Shown here one piece after another: positions 45,131-54,171 of a DNA stretch of 64,000 nucleotides. A program made the position numbers and the translations under genes. The notes below the pieces were generated by a model, which was not told the DNA's origin, ran no database searches, and saw only the letters and a list, made by a program, of their open reading frames with translations. The DNA is from CAIZGX01 sp964385405 (GTDB taxonomy: Bacteria > Bacteroidota > Bacteroidia > Flavobacteriales_D > Sanyastnellaceae), in NCBI GenBank assembly GCA_964385405.1, contig CAYLOT010000011.1, positions 18,442 through 82,441 of the forward strand, read 5' to 3'. The first letter of the stretch is position 1. The number at the start of each line of letters is the position of its first letter.

Positions 45131-47938
45131 CTACATGACTACATTCACAATACGTTTTGGAACAACAATAATTTTTTTCGGGGTTTTTCCCTCCAAATAC
45201 TTCGCTGTGCTCTCATGCGCCATTACCTGTGCTTCCACATCTGAGGCACTCATGCCCACCGGTAATGACAAGAAGAATCTTGTTTTCCCGTTGAAAGAAA
45301 CTGGATATTCGAAGTTATCGTCTTCCAAAAACTTGTTCTCGGCAACTGGCCAAGGCTCGTTCATGACTGAGGTGGTATGACCTAAGTTTTTCCAAAGTTC
45401 TTCCGCTAAATGCGGTGCATATGGCGAAAGCATGATTACCAAAGGTTCTAAAGCCTGACGCTTGTTGCATTTCAGGTCTGTTAGTTCGTTGGTGGCAATC
45501 ATGAAGGCGCTTACAACGGTATTCCAAGAGAAGCGCTCCAAGTCTTCAGTAATCTTCTTAATAGTCTTGTGAACCACCTTCATTTCCGCTGCAGAGGCCC
45601 CCTCCGAAGAAACTGAGAACGTTTCATGCTCTAAGAACAATCGATGAAAACGACGTAAGAAATTGTGAACACCACTTATTCCCTTGGTGTCCCACGGTTT
45701 GCTTTGCTCTACAGGACCTAAGAACATTTCGTAACAACGCAAAGTGTCTGCTCCGAATTTCTCTACCAACTCGTCTGGCGTTTGAACATTGTACTTCGAC
45801 TTCGACATTTTCTCAACTTCCCAACCGCAAGTGTATTCGCCGTTTTCATTCAACATGAATTCTGCGTTCGCGTATTCAGGCAGCCAATTCTTGAATGCTT
45901 CAATGTTCAACTTATCGTTATCTACTAAAGAAATGTCGGCATACAAGCGTTGCGTTTCAAACTCTTTTCTACGCTCGAACGTAATGAAAGTATTGCTGTC
46001 TTTTATGCGGTAAACAAAGCTACTGCGCCCAAGGATCATTCCTTGGTTAATCATCTTCTTGAAGGGTTCGTTAAAGGGTATGTAACCCAGGTCGAACAGC
46101 ACTTTCGTCCAAAAACGAGAGTACAATAAATGGCCCGTTGCGTGCTCTGCACCACCCATGTATAAGTCTACTTGACCCCAATATTTTATACGCTCTTCCG
46201 ATGCAAAAACCGAATGATTGTTCGGGTCCATGTAGCGCAAGAAATACCATGAAGATCCTGCCCATCCCGGCATGGTGTTACACTCCATAGGCATGCCGTT
46301 TCTCTCCCAATTCTTTGCGCGAGCCAAAGGTGGTTCACCCGATTCTGTTGGAAGATACGCGTCTACATCGGGTAATTGCGTTGGCAATTCCTCAGTATCT
46401 ATCAAACGTGGAATTCCATTTTCGTAATAAATCGGGAAAGGTTCTCCCCAATAACGTTGACGGCTAAACACAGCATCGCGCAAGCGATAATTCACGCGTT
46501 TTTCTCCTACACCCAATTCCACCAAACGCTCGCAAACCGCGTCAAATGCAGTGTGGTAGTTCATTCCATTTAGAAAATCGGAATTCGCAAGAATCGCTTC
46601 TTTCGAAGTTTCGGCTTTTTCTGAAAGATCGGATTCAGCAAAAATATTTTTTATTTCTAGGTTGAAATGCTTCGCAAAATCATAGTCGCGCTGATCACCT
46701 GCAGGAACGGCCATTACGGCACCTGTGCCATATCCGGCCAACACATAATCGCCGATCCAAATTGGAATTTGTTCTCCTGTTAACGGATGCAACGCATAAC
46801 TTCCCGTGAACACACCCGAAATCTTTTTCTCGGCCATGCGATCGCGCTCTGTTTTCAATTTCGCATTCGCAACATAATCCATCACTGCATCGCGTTGTTC
46901 CGCTGTAGTCAACACTTCCACGCTTTCGTGTTCAGGAGCCAAGGTTAAAAATGAAACGCCGTACAAAGTATCCGGACGCGTGGTAAAAACTTCAATCGTT
47001 ACTTCTTTTTCTGCTTGAAAACGAATGCGTGCACCGGAAGATTTTCCAATCCAGTTGCGTTGAATTTCTTTAATGTTTTCAGGCCAATCAATAGTATCTA
47101 AATCAGAAATTAAACGCTCCGAAAATGCAGAGATACGCATACTCCACTGGCGCATTTTCTTTTGCTCTACAGCATGTCCGCCACGTTCGCTTACCCCGTC
47201 TTTAATTTCATCGTTTGCCAGCACCGTTCCCAAAGCAGGGCACCAATTCACCACAGAGTCTGCTAAGTAGGCGATTCGGTAATTCATAAGCAACGCTTCT
47301 TTCTGCGCTTCGCTCATGCTTTTCCAATCGGTATCGGTAAATTCTCCTTCGAAATGCGAAGAAAAAATATGATCGGCTTCCAACAAATAATTCTTCCACC
47401 ACTCATCGTCCATATGCGCATTCACGCCGTATGAACCGTTCTCTTCGAACTTTTCAATTAACTCTGAAATAGGTCTTGTCTTATTCCCGTCTAGATCATA
47501 CCACGAATTAAACAACAATCCGAAAATCCATTGCGTCCACTTGTAATACTCGGGAGAGCTGGTTCTAACCTCTCTGCTCCAATCGTATGAAAACCCAATC
47601 TTATCGAGCTGTTCGCGGTAGCGTTCAATGTTTTGCTCGGTCGTTTTAGCGGGGTGTTGACCGGTTAAAATAGCATACTGTTCAGCAGGCAATCCGAAAG
47701 AATCGTAACCCATGGGGTGAAGAACATTGTACCCTTTGTGGCGCATGTAACGCGCATAAATATCAGAAGCAATGTACCCCAGCGGATGGCCCACGTGGAG
47801 GCCTGCGCCACTAGGATATGGGAACATATCTAAAACGTAAAACTTCTTTTTATTGGGGTCCTCGGTAACTTTGTAAGACTCATCCTGCGCCCATTTCTTG
47901 CGCCAGTTTGCTTCAATATTTCTAAAATCGTATTCCAT
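45131..47938 (-). CDS. leuS: Leucyl-tRNA synthetase
   Basis: A 935-residue class I synthetase. The HIGH motif is HVGH (48-51) in GLHVGHPLGY, the editing domain carries TTRPDTLYGV, and the KMSKS loop is K710MSKS. The C-terminal anticodon domain and LeuRS tail end in VVPKRIVNVVM. It runs divergently from pyrH with a short intergenic stretch that contains a TATCTTCG box. Confidence 0.97.
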   Translation of the reverse strand: MEYDFRNIEANWRKKWAQDESYKVTEDPNKKKFYVLDMFPYPSGAGLHVGHPLGYIASDIYARYMRHKGYNVLHPMGYDSFGLPAEQYAILTGQHPAKTTEQNIERYREQLDKIGFSYDWSREVRTSSPEYYKWTQWIFGLLFNSWYDLDGNKTRPISELIEKFEENGSYGVNAHMDDEWWKNYLLEADHIFSSHFEGEFTDTDWKSMSEAQKEALLMNYRIAYLADSVVNWCPALGTVLANDEIKDGVSERGGHAVEQKKMRQWSMRISAFSERLISDLDTIDWPENIKEIQRNWIGKSSGARIRFQAEKEVTIEVFTTRPDTLYGVSFLTLAPEHESVEVLTTAEQRDAVMDYVANAKLKTERDRMAEKKISGVFTGSYALHPLTGEQIPIWIGDYVLAGYGTGAVMAVPAGDQRDYDFAKHFNLEIKNIFAESDLSEKAETSKEAILANSDFLNGMNYHTAFDAVCERLVELGVGEKRVNYRLRDAVFSRQRYWGEPFPIYYENGIPRLIDTEELPTQLPDVDAYLPTESGEPPLARAKNWERNGMPMECNTMPGWAGSSWYFLRYMDPNNHSVFASEERIKYWGQVDLYMGGAEHATGHLLYSRFWTKVLFDLGYIPFNEPFKKMINQGMILGRSSFVYRIKDSNTFITFERRKEFETQRLYADISLVDNDKLNIEAFKNWLPEYANAEFMLNENGEYTCGWEVEKMSKSKYNVQTPDELVEKFGADTLRCYEMFLGPVEQSKPWDTKGISGVHNFLRRFHRLFLEHETFSVSSEGASAAEMKVVHKTIKKITEDLERFSWNTVVSAFMIATNELTDLKCNKRQALEPLVIMLSPYAPHLAEELWKNLGHTTSVMNEPWPVAENKFLEDDNFEYPVSFNGKTRFFLSLPVGMSASDVEAQVMAHESTAKYLEGKTPKKIIVVPKRIVNVVM

Positions 47939-47989
47939 AAATCGTGTAGAATCGTTCGCGAAGATAGGGCGCAGAATGACCTAATTCAC

Positions 47990-47997
47990 TAACTTCG
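47990..47997 (+). promoter_or_regulatory. -7 box of pyrH
   Basis: TAACTTCG on the plus strand fits TAnnTTCG and ends only six bases before the pyrH ATG at 48004. Transcription starting a few bases past the box would give a message with almost no leader. Confidence 0.45.
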
Positions 47998-48003
47998 CGA
48001 AGT

Positions 48004-48711
48004 ATGAAATACCAACGCATTCTTCTAAAATTAAGTGGTGAAGCCTTAATGGGCGATAAACAGTTCGGAATTGACAATGTGCGTATCATGCAGTACGCAC
48101 ATGAAATTAAGGCTGTTTGGGAAAAGGGAGTTGAAGTCGCTATTGTTATTGGCGGAGGAAATATCTTCCGCGGAGTTCAAGCTGAACAAGGCGGAATGGA
48201 ACGCACACAAGGCGATTACATGGGCATGTTAGCCACTATGATTAATAGCATGGCGCTTCAAAGTGCATTGGAGTCGGCACACGTTCCAACGCGTTTACAA
48301 AGCGCTATCGAAATGAAACAAATTTGCGAGCCATTCATCAAGCGAAGAGCCGTAAGACATTTAGAAAAAAACCGCGTAGTTATCTTCGGAGCAGGAACAG
48401 GAAACCCTTTCTTCACAACCGATACAGCTGCATCGCTTCGTGCTATAGAAATTGAAGCAGATGTTGTGTTGAAGGGAACACGTGTAGACGGCATCTATAC
48501 TGCTGATCCAGAGAAAGACCCTTCTGCTACTAAGTACGATGTGGTTACTTTTAACGAGGTGTATGAAAAGGGATTGAACGTTATGGACATGACTGCGTTC
48601 ACCTTGTGTAACGAAAATAAATTGCCCATTATCATTTTCGACATGAACAAAGAAGGAAACCTTCTGAAATTAGTCTCTGGCGAAAACATTGGAACGAAAG
48701 TAGAATTTTAA
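48004..48711 (+). CDS. pyrH: UMP kinase
   Basis: A 235-residue amino acid kinase-family enzyme making UDP. Motifs: LLKLSGEALMG at the start, VAIVIGGGNIFRG, GNPFFTTDTAASLRAIE, and TRVDGIYTADPEKDP. The length fits. It is followed 14 bases later by frr, the usual pair. It is the first gene of the plus-strand group. Confidence 0.96.
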   Translation: MKYQRILLKLSGEALMGDKQFGIDNVRIMQYAHEIKAVWEKGVEVAIVIGGGNIFRGVQAEQGGMERTQGDYMGMLATMINSMALQSALESAHVPTRLQSAIEMKQICEPFIKRRAVRHLEKNRVVIFGAGTGNPFFTTDTAASLRAIEIEADVVLKGTRVDGIYTADPEKDPSATKYDVVTFNEVYEKGLNVMDMTAFTLCNENKLPIIIFDMNKEGNLLKLVSGENIGTKVEF

Positions 48712-48725
48712 AGTAGAATAACAGC

Positions 48726-49289
48726 ATGTCTGAAGAAGTTAAAATGGCACTCGACGAGGCCGCTGAAGCAATGAGTAAGTCTATTGCTCACTTGGAAAAC
48801 GAATTGAATAAAGTGCGCGCAGGTAAAGCAAGCCCTGTTATGTTAGACGGTGTTCGCGTAGATTACTACGGCGCCATGACTCCCCTAAAAAACGTAGCAA
48901 ACGTTACCACTCCAGACGCAAGAACACTAACTGTTCAGCCATGGGAAAAGGGCATGTTGAACGCTATCGCAAAAGGAATTATGGAAGCAAACCTTGGTTT
49001 GAATCCGCAAAACAACGGCGATGTTATCATGATTGCTGTTCCAATGTTAACGGAAGAACGTCGTCGCGATTTATCGAAGCGCGCACATGCTGAAGGCGAA
49101 AATGCGCGTGTGGGAATTCGCACGGCTCGTAAAGAGGCTTTAGACTTCATAAAGCAAGCACAGAAAGATGGCCTTCCTGAAGACGAAGCAAAAACAGGTG
49201 AATCGAAGGTTCAAGAACTTACAGATAAGTTCAACAAAAAAGTAGACGAAGTCTTAGCCGCGAAAGACAAAGACATTATGACCATCTAA
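48726..49289 (+). CDS. frr: Ribosome recycling factor
   Basis: A 187-residue protein that splits post-termination ribosomes with EF-G. The helical ends KVRAGKASPVMLDGVRVDYYG and TEERRRDLSKRAHAEGENARVGIR match the family. It follows pyrH closely, so the two are likely one operon. Confidence 0.96.
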   Translation: MSEEVKMALDEAAEAMSKSIAHLENELNKVRAGKASPVMLDGVRVDYYGAMTPLKNVANVTTPDARTLTVQPWEKGMLNAIAKGIMEANLGLNPQNNGDVIMIAVPMLTEERRRDLSKRAHAEGENARVGIRTARKEALDFIKQAQKDGLPEDEAKTGESKVQELTDKFNKKVDEVLAAKDKDIMTI

Positions 49290-49299
49290 ACCCTTGCCT

Positions 49300-50277
49300 G
49301 TGGTAAAGATTGGTGATATTGAACTTCCTGAATTTCCGTTGCTGCTCGCTCCCATGGAAGATGTGAGCGATCCGCCCTTCCGCATGGTCTGCAAAGAACA
49401 AGGCGTAGACCTCATGTACACTGAGTTTATTAGCAGTGAAGGACTCATTCGCGATGCTGCTAAAAGCAGAATGAAGCTCGATATCTTCGAGTACGAAAGA
49501 CCCATTGGAGTTCAAATTTTCGGAAGCGAAATTGAGTCCATGGTGAAAAGTGCAGAGATCATCGAGTCTGTTAATCCAAATCTCCTCGACATCAACTATG
49601 GTTGTCCGGTTTCGAAAGTCACCTGCAAGGGCGCTGGAGCGGGCATTCTGCAAAACATTCCGAAAATGGTTGCTATGACAGAAGCCGTTGTGAAAGCAAC
49701 GAAACTTCCTGTTACTGTAAAAACAAGATTGGGATGGGACGAGGGTTCCAAGAACATTGAAGAAGTTGCTGAACGACTTCAAGACATCGGTATTCAGGCG
49801 CTCACCGTGCATGGAAGAACACGTGTGCAGATGTACAAAGGAGAAGCCAATTGGGAACTCATTGCCAAGGTGAAAGAAAACCCTCGCATACACATTCCAA
49901 TTTTCGGTAATGGCGATATCGATTCTCCTGAAAAGGCCTGGGAATACAAAAACAAATACGGTGTAGACGGAATAATGGTTGGACGCGCAAGTATTGGTTA
50001 TCCGTGGATATTCAGAGAAATTAAGCATTACTTCAAAACGCAAGAATTACTGCCGCCACCTACCATTGCCGAACGTGTTGCTGCCTGCAAAAGCCATTTC
50101 GAATTTTCTCTCAAATGGAAGGGTGATAAACTTGGGATACTTGAAATGAGACGTCACTATACGAATTACTTCAAGGGCATTCCGAACTTCAAACCGTTTC
50201 GAATGGACCTAGTCACCTCCATGGACATTGACTTCATTCGAAAGAAATTAGATGACATCGCTCAGTTCGAAATCTAA
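49300..50277 (+). CDS. dusB: tRNA-dihydrouridine synthase
   Basis: A 325-residue flavoenzyme reducing uridines in tRNA. I chose the GTG at 49300 (MVKIGDIELPEFPLLLAPMEDVSDPPFR), matching the family start; a TTG six bases upstream (49294) is the alternative. The catalytic Cys102 is in DINYGCPVSKV, with KTRLGWDEG and the HGRTR and GNGDIDSPEKA segments further on. Confidence 0.93.
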   Translation: MVKIGDIELPEFPLLLAPMEDVSDPPFRMVCKEQGVDLMYTEFISSEGLIRDAAKSRMKLDIFEYERPIGVQIFGSEIESMVKSAEIIESVNPNLLDINYGCPVSKVTCKGAGAGILQNIPKMVAMTEAVVKATKLPVTVKTRLGWDEGSKNIEEVAERLQDIGIQALTVHGRTRVQMYKGEANWELIAKVKENPRIHIPIFGNGDIDSPEKAWEYKNKYGVDGIMVGRASIGYPWIFREIKHYFKTQELLPPPTIAERVAACKSHFEFSLKWKGDKLGILEMRRHYTNYFKGIPNFKPFRMDLVTSMDIDFIRKKLDDIAQFEI

Positions 50278-50294
50278 TTTGAGGTTTAACTTTG
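50266..50294 (+). promoter_or_regulatory. Promoter of trhO
   Basis: TTCG at 50266-50269 and TAACTTTG at 50287-50294 are 17 bases apart. The -7 box is an exact TAnnTTTG match. The GTG start is 31 bases after the box. Confidence 0.45.
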
Positions 50295-50324
50295 CAGCAT
50301 CTAGAATAATCTATACTTGTTCAG

Positions 50325-51347
50325 GTGAAAAAATTATACAACACAGAAGACAAGCGCGTCTTGCGCCAACGTATGCTCGCTGATACAACTCCGCGAACAA
50401 CAGTTTCATTTTACAAATACCACCAAATTCAAGATCCACAAGCTTTCCGTGATGGATTGTTTCTTCGTTGGGATGAACTTGGAGTATTGGGAAGAACCTA
50501 CATTGCATCAGAAGGAATTAACGCTCAGATTTCTGTCCCAACAGAAAATTTCGAAGCCTTTGTAAAAGACCTTTTTTCAATCGATTTCTTAAACGGAATT
50601 CGTCTGAACACCGCGGTAGACGAAGGAAAGTCGTTCTATGCCTTGAAGGTAAAACTTCGAAATAAAATCGTTGCAGACGGAATTGAAGATCCCAACTTCG
50701 ATCCTTCCAACACGGGAAAATACTTGACAGCCGAAGAGTGGAATCAACAGCTTTCAGACCCGAATACAGTAGTGGTTGATATGCGTAACCATTACGAAAG
50801 TGAGGTGGGCCATTTCGAAGGCGCTATTTGTCCAGACGTAGATACCTTCCGCGAAGAACTTCAGGTAGTAGAAGACATTCTGCAAAACGACAAAGACAAA
50901 AAAGTGCTCATGTATTGCACTGGCGGAATTCGTTGTGAAAAAGCTTCGGCTTACATGAAACATAAGGGATTCGAAAATGTCTACCATCTCGAAGGGGGTA
51001 TCATTAAATACGCTCGAGATGCTAAAGCAAATAACCTCGATATTAAATTCAAGGGGGTCAATTTTGTTTTCGACGAGCGTCTTGCCGAGCGTATTTCAGA
51101 TGAAGTTATTGCAACGTGTCATCAGTGCGGAGAACCCTTCGACCACCATACAAATTGCATGAATCTCGGTTGCCATATTTTGTTCATTCAATGCGACAAA
51201 TGCAAAGAGAAATACGAAAATTGTTGCTCTGAAGAATGTCAAAACATCACACATTTGAGCGAAGAAGAGCAAAAAGAACTGCGTAAGAAAACGCCTGTAA
51301 TCCGCAACGTATATAAGAAAGGGCGAATGCCGAAGCTTACAAAATAA
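50325..51347 (+). CDS. trhO: Oxygen-dependent tRNA uridine-34 hydroxylase (rhodanese family)
   Basis: A 340-residue protein of the YceA/TrhO family that hydroxylates wobble uridines in tRNA. An N-terminal acylphosphatase-like domain (RTYIASEGINAQISVP) is followed by a rhodanese domain with C198 in MYCTGGIRCEKAS, and a C-terminal Cys-rich tail (CHQCGEPFDHHTNC and CDKCKEKYENCC). Start is GTG. The adjacent dusB also modifies tRNA. Confidence 0.92.
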   Translation: MKKLYNTEDKRVLRQRMLADTTPRTTVSFYKYHQIQDPQAFRDGLFLRWDELGVLGRTYIASEGINAQISVPTENFEAFVKDLFSIDFLNGIRLNTAVDEGKSFYALKVKLRNKIVADGIEDPNFDPSNTGKYLTAEEWNQQLSDPNTVVVDMRNHYESEVGHFEGAICPDVDTFREELQVVEDILQNDKDKKVLMYCTGGIRCEKASAYMKHKGFENVYHLEGGIIKYARDAKANNLDIKFKGVNFVFDERLAERISDEVIATCHQCGEPFDHHTNCMNLGCHILFIQCDKCKEKYENCCSEECQNITHLSEEEQKELRKKTPVIRNVYKKGRMPKLTK

Positions 51348-51354
51348 TCATTTC

Positions 51355-51407
51355 TTGCACGCGTGCTCAAAAATGTTATATTCGCGTAACGTAAAACCTT
51401 ACGCGAA
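51355..51407 (+). promoter_or_regulatory. Promoter and overlapping inverted repeat of the DUF2795 gene
   Basis: TTG (51355-51357), a 19-base spacer and TATATTCG (51377-51384) fit the Bacteroidota promoter well. A perfect 9-base inverted repeat, TTCGCGTAA (51381-51389) and TTACGCGAA (51399-51407), covers the end of the -7 box and the expected start of transcription. It could be an operator or a leader hairpin; the sequence after it has no U-tract, so it is not a good terminator. Confidence 0.5.
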
Positions 51408-51419
51408 AATATTAATACT

Positions 51420-51641
51420 ATGTACTGGACATTAGAATTGGCCTCATATCTAGAAGACGCACCTTGGCCTGCAACGAAAGAAGAATTAATTGACTATGCA
51501 ATGCGCGCTGGCGCACCGTTAGAAGTTGTTGAAAATCTTCAACAATTAGAAGACGAAGAAGAAGTTTTCGAGAGCATCGAAGACATCTGGCCAGATTATC
51601 CAACGAAAGAAGATTTCTTCTTCAACGAAGACGAATATTAA
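51420..51641 (+). CDS. DUF2795 family protein
   Basis: A 73-residue acidic protein: MYWTLELASYLEDAPWPATKEELIDYAMR, then GAPLEVVENLQQLED, a string of acidic residues and DIWPDYPTKEDFFFNEDEY. This is the DUF2795 core of helices, with a very acidic C-terminus. Function unknown; no signal peptide or membrane segment. It lies between trhO and the dCMP deaminase gene and has its own promoter. Confidence 0.85.
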   Translation: MYWTLELASYLEDAPWPATKEELIDYAMRAGAPLEVVENLQQLEDEEEVFESIEDIWPDYPTKEDFFFNEDEY

Positions 51642-51664
51642 TTTCTCTTTCGGAGTCTTTTTCC

Positions 51665-52102
51665 ATGCCAACAGCAGAGGAGCTTAAACAACTGAGGTAT
51701 GACCTCGCGTATTTACGCATGGCCAAAGAATGGGCTAAGCTTTCGCATTGCACACGAAAGCAAGTGGGGGCGCTACTTGTAAAAAATGGTGTTATCATTT
51801 CAGATGGATACAACGGAACACCCAGCGGATTTCCAAACGTGTGTGAAAATGAAAACGGAGAAACCCTCTGGTACGTGCTGCATGCAGAGGCTAACGCAAT
51901 TCTTAAAGTTGCGAAGTCTACCAATAACGCACACGGTTCTACACTCTACATTACGCTAAGTCCATGTAAAGATTGCTGTAAGCTCATTCTTCAATCAGGT
52001 ATTACTCGCATGGTTTATCTCGATGCCTACAAAGACACAACGGCCATAGATTTCTTAAAAAATTCAGGAATCGAAGTTGTTCAACGAGAACTTCCAGAAT
52101 AA
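51665..52102 (+). CDS. dCMP deaminase-family protein
   Basis: A 145-residue zinc-dependent deaminase. The HAE motif (H73-A-E75) with SPCKDCC (C101, C104) supplies the zinc ligands and proton shuttle. The family converts dCMP to dUMP, the substrate of the ThyA seen at the other end of the window. It starts 23 bases after the DUF2795 gene. Confidence 0.92.
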   Translation: MPTAEELKQLRYDLAYLRMAKEWAKLSHCTRKQVGALLVKNGVIISDGYNGTPSGFPNVCENENGETLWYVLHAEANAILKVAKSTNNAHGSTLYITLSPCKDCCKLILQSGITRMVYLDAYKDTTAIDFLKNSGIEVVQRELPE

Positions 52103-52132
52103 CGCTATCTTTTCAACTTCGAATAACAACCC

Positions 52133-53767
52133 ATGTCTGAAGAAATACATAACGAAAAATCTGGCAAGTCTCCTCTACAGCCCTTGTATTACGCGTTTGT
52201 TTTAATCGCGGGAATTCTACTCGGAACCCTTTTAGCAGATAAAAATCTGTTGAGTATAAAAACCGGAACTGAAGACAACCCAAACAAACTAGTAAGTCTC
52301 ATCGATTTCATCGAAGACAACTACGTAGATAGCGTAGACAAAAAGAAAATTATTGACGACGCAATTGCCTCAATTCTTAAAAATTTAGATCCTCATAGCT
52401 ATTACTTAAACCCTGAAGAATACGCCAAGGCAAGAGAAGAAATGTCTGGCTCTTATGAAGGCGTTGGTGTAGAATTCTTAATTCTTCGCGATTCGCTTAT
52501 GGTGAATCGTGTCGTGCCATTCGGACCAAGCTTCCGCGCCGGAATTCAATCTGGTGACCGCATTGTTCAAGTAGATGGAAAAGACATTTCCGGAAAATCT
52601 TTGAATAACGACGGGGTAATGAAGATGTTGAAAGGAGAAGCTGGAAGCACTGTAAACATTAGTGTTCTAAGAAAAAAGGAATACCTAAACTTCAACGTTG
52701 AAAGGGGATCACTTCCTCTACCAAGCGTACCTTCATACTACAAAGTTGAAGAGGGGCTTGGTTACATCAAAATTGATCGCTTCGCTAAAACAACTTACGA
52801 CGAGTTCTTAACTGCAGGAAATTCCCTTCGTAACCAGGGTTGTTCGAAATTTATTCTAGACTTACGCGGAAACGGCGGCGGCTTGCTCGAACAAGCAACA
52901 AGCATTGCTGAAGAGTTTTTAGAAAAAGACCGATTAATGGTTTACACCGCAGGCACGCACTCGGGAAGAAACGATTACAATACTCAGAAACGCGGAACAT
53001 TTGCAGATGTTCAGGTTACGGTATTAATTGACGAGTACAGCGCATCTGCAAGTGAAATCGTTGCGGGCGCATTGCAAGACTGGGACCGTGCTGTTGTTGT
53101 AGGAAGACGCTCGTTCGGAAAAGGACTTGTTCAAAGTGAAATTGAACTTCCAGATAAAAGCGCACTTCGCCTTACCACGGCTCGCTATTACACACCAACC
53201 GGCCGATGCATTCAAAAGCCGTACGGAGATTCATCGAAATACTTCAACGAAACACACCAACGTTGGTTAAGCGGTGAGTTATTCAACCAAGAAAAAATAA
53301 CGCACGTCGACTCCTTGAAGTTCTACACTCCATCTGGAAGAGTCGTATACGGTGGTGGTGGAATAACGCCTGATGTATTCATTCCTTTCGACTCTACTTC
53401 AACCTCATTTGCTCTTATCGACATCGTTAACTTTGGAATATTGCGACACTTGTGCTTCGATTATGTAGATCAAAATAGAGCAGCCCTCTCGAACTGGAAG
53501 TCTTTCGATTTGTATCAAAAAAGCTTCAAAACAGAGGATCAATTAATAGATAAAGCTTTGAAAACAGCGGTTGAACAAAATATTACTTACAGTAAAGCAG
53601 AAGTGGCTAAACTTCGTTCTCAATGCTCTCTCAGATTTAAAGCTCAAATTGCCCGTGCGCTCTTCGATGAAAACGCTATGATTCGAATTATGAATGGTGA
53701 AGATCCAGAACTGTTGCGGGCTGTAGAGGTTTCCAAAAACTACAACACTTATTTCTATCACCCGTAA
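52133..53767 (+). CDS. S41 family C-terminal processing protease (first)
   Basis: A 544-residue periplasmic protease. One N-terminal membrane anchor (about 18-35), a PDZ domain (about 105-190, with GVGVEFLILRDSLMVNRVV and GDRIVQVDGKDISG), and the catalytic tail-specific protease core with S305 and K330 (SASASE, FGKG), spaced as in E. coli Tsp. The C-terminal 140 residues are helical. It overlaps the rnpA start by one base (TAATG). Confidence 0.94.
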   Translation: MSEEIHNEKSGKSPLQPLYYAFVLIAGILLGTLLADKNLLSIKTGTEDNPNKLVSLIDFIEDNYVDSVDKKKIIDDAIASILKNLDPHSYYLNPEEYAKAREEMSGSYEGVGVEFLILRDSLMVNRVVPFGPSFRAGIQSGDRIVQVDGKDISGKSLNNDGVMKMLKGEAGSTVNISVLRKKEYLNFNVERGSLPLPSVPSYYKVEEGLGYIKIDRFAKTTYDEFLTAGNSLRNQGCSKFILDLRGNGGGLLEQATSIAEEFLEKDRLMVYTAGTHSGRNDYNTQKRGTFADVQVTVLIDEYSASASEIVAGALQDWDRAVVVGRRSFGKGLVQSEIELPDKSALRLTTARYYTPTGRCIQKPYGDSSKYFNETHQRWLSGELFNQEKITHVDSLKFYTPSGRVVYGGGGITPDVFIPFDSTSTSFALIDIVNFGILRHLCFDYVDQNRAALSNWKSFDLYQKSFKTEDQLIDKALKTAVEQNITYSKAEVAKLRSQCSLRFKAQIARALFDENAMIRIMNGEDPELLRAVEVSKNYNTYFYHP

Positions 53768-54171
53768 TGGAAACGCTTTCCAAACAGGAACGGCTCTACA
53801 AAAGAAAATCCATTGAGTCGTTGTATGCTCATGGAAAAAGCATAAAAACTCCAGCTATCATTTGCTTGTATCACCCTTTAGAGGATGACTCTGAATTTCC
53901 TGTGCAAGCGCTATTCACCGCGCCTAAGCGCCGCTTCCCGCGAGCGCACGACAGAAATAGAATCAAGCGATTGATCAAAGAGGTCTACCGAAAAGAAAAA
54001 CAAGTTCTTTATGACCACCTCAACAACAAGGGTGAAAAATTATCGTTAGCCTTTATCTTTACGGGTAACCGCATTCCCGATTACGATTATGTGGAACAAA
54101 AAATTAAGTACCTTATCAAACAACTTATTTCCGTTACGAACCAAGAGCATTCCAACCATGAAAATACTTAA
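53767..54171 (+). CDS. rnpA: Ribonuclease P protein component
   Basis: A 134-residue basic protein. The family core is LYKRKSIESLYAHGKS at the start, the strand ALFTAPKRRFPRAHDRNRIKRLIKEVYR with the RNR motif, and LAFIFTGNRIPDYD. It partners the RNase P RNA in tRNA 5'-end processing. It is sandwiched between two S41 proteases, overlapping both. Confidence 0.94.
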   Translation: METLSKQERLYKRKSIESLYAHGKSIKTPAIICLYHPLEDDSEFPVQALFTAPKRRFPRAHDRNRIKRLIKEVYRKEKQVLYDHLNNKGEKLSLAFIFTGNRIPDYDYVEQKIKYLIKQLISVTNQEHSNHENT

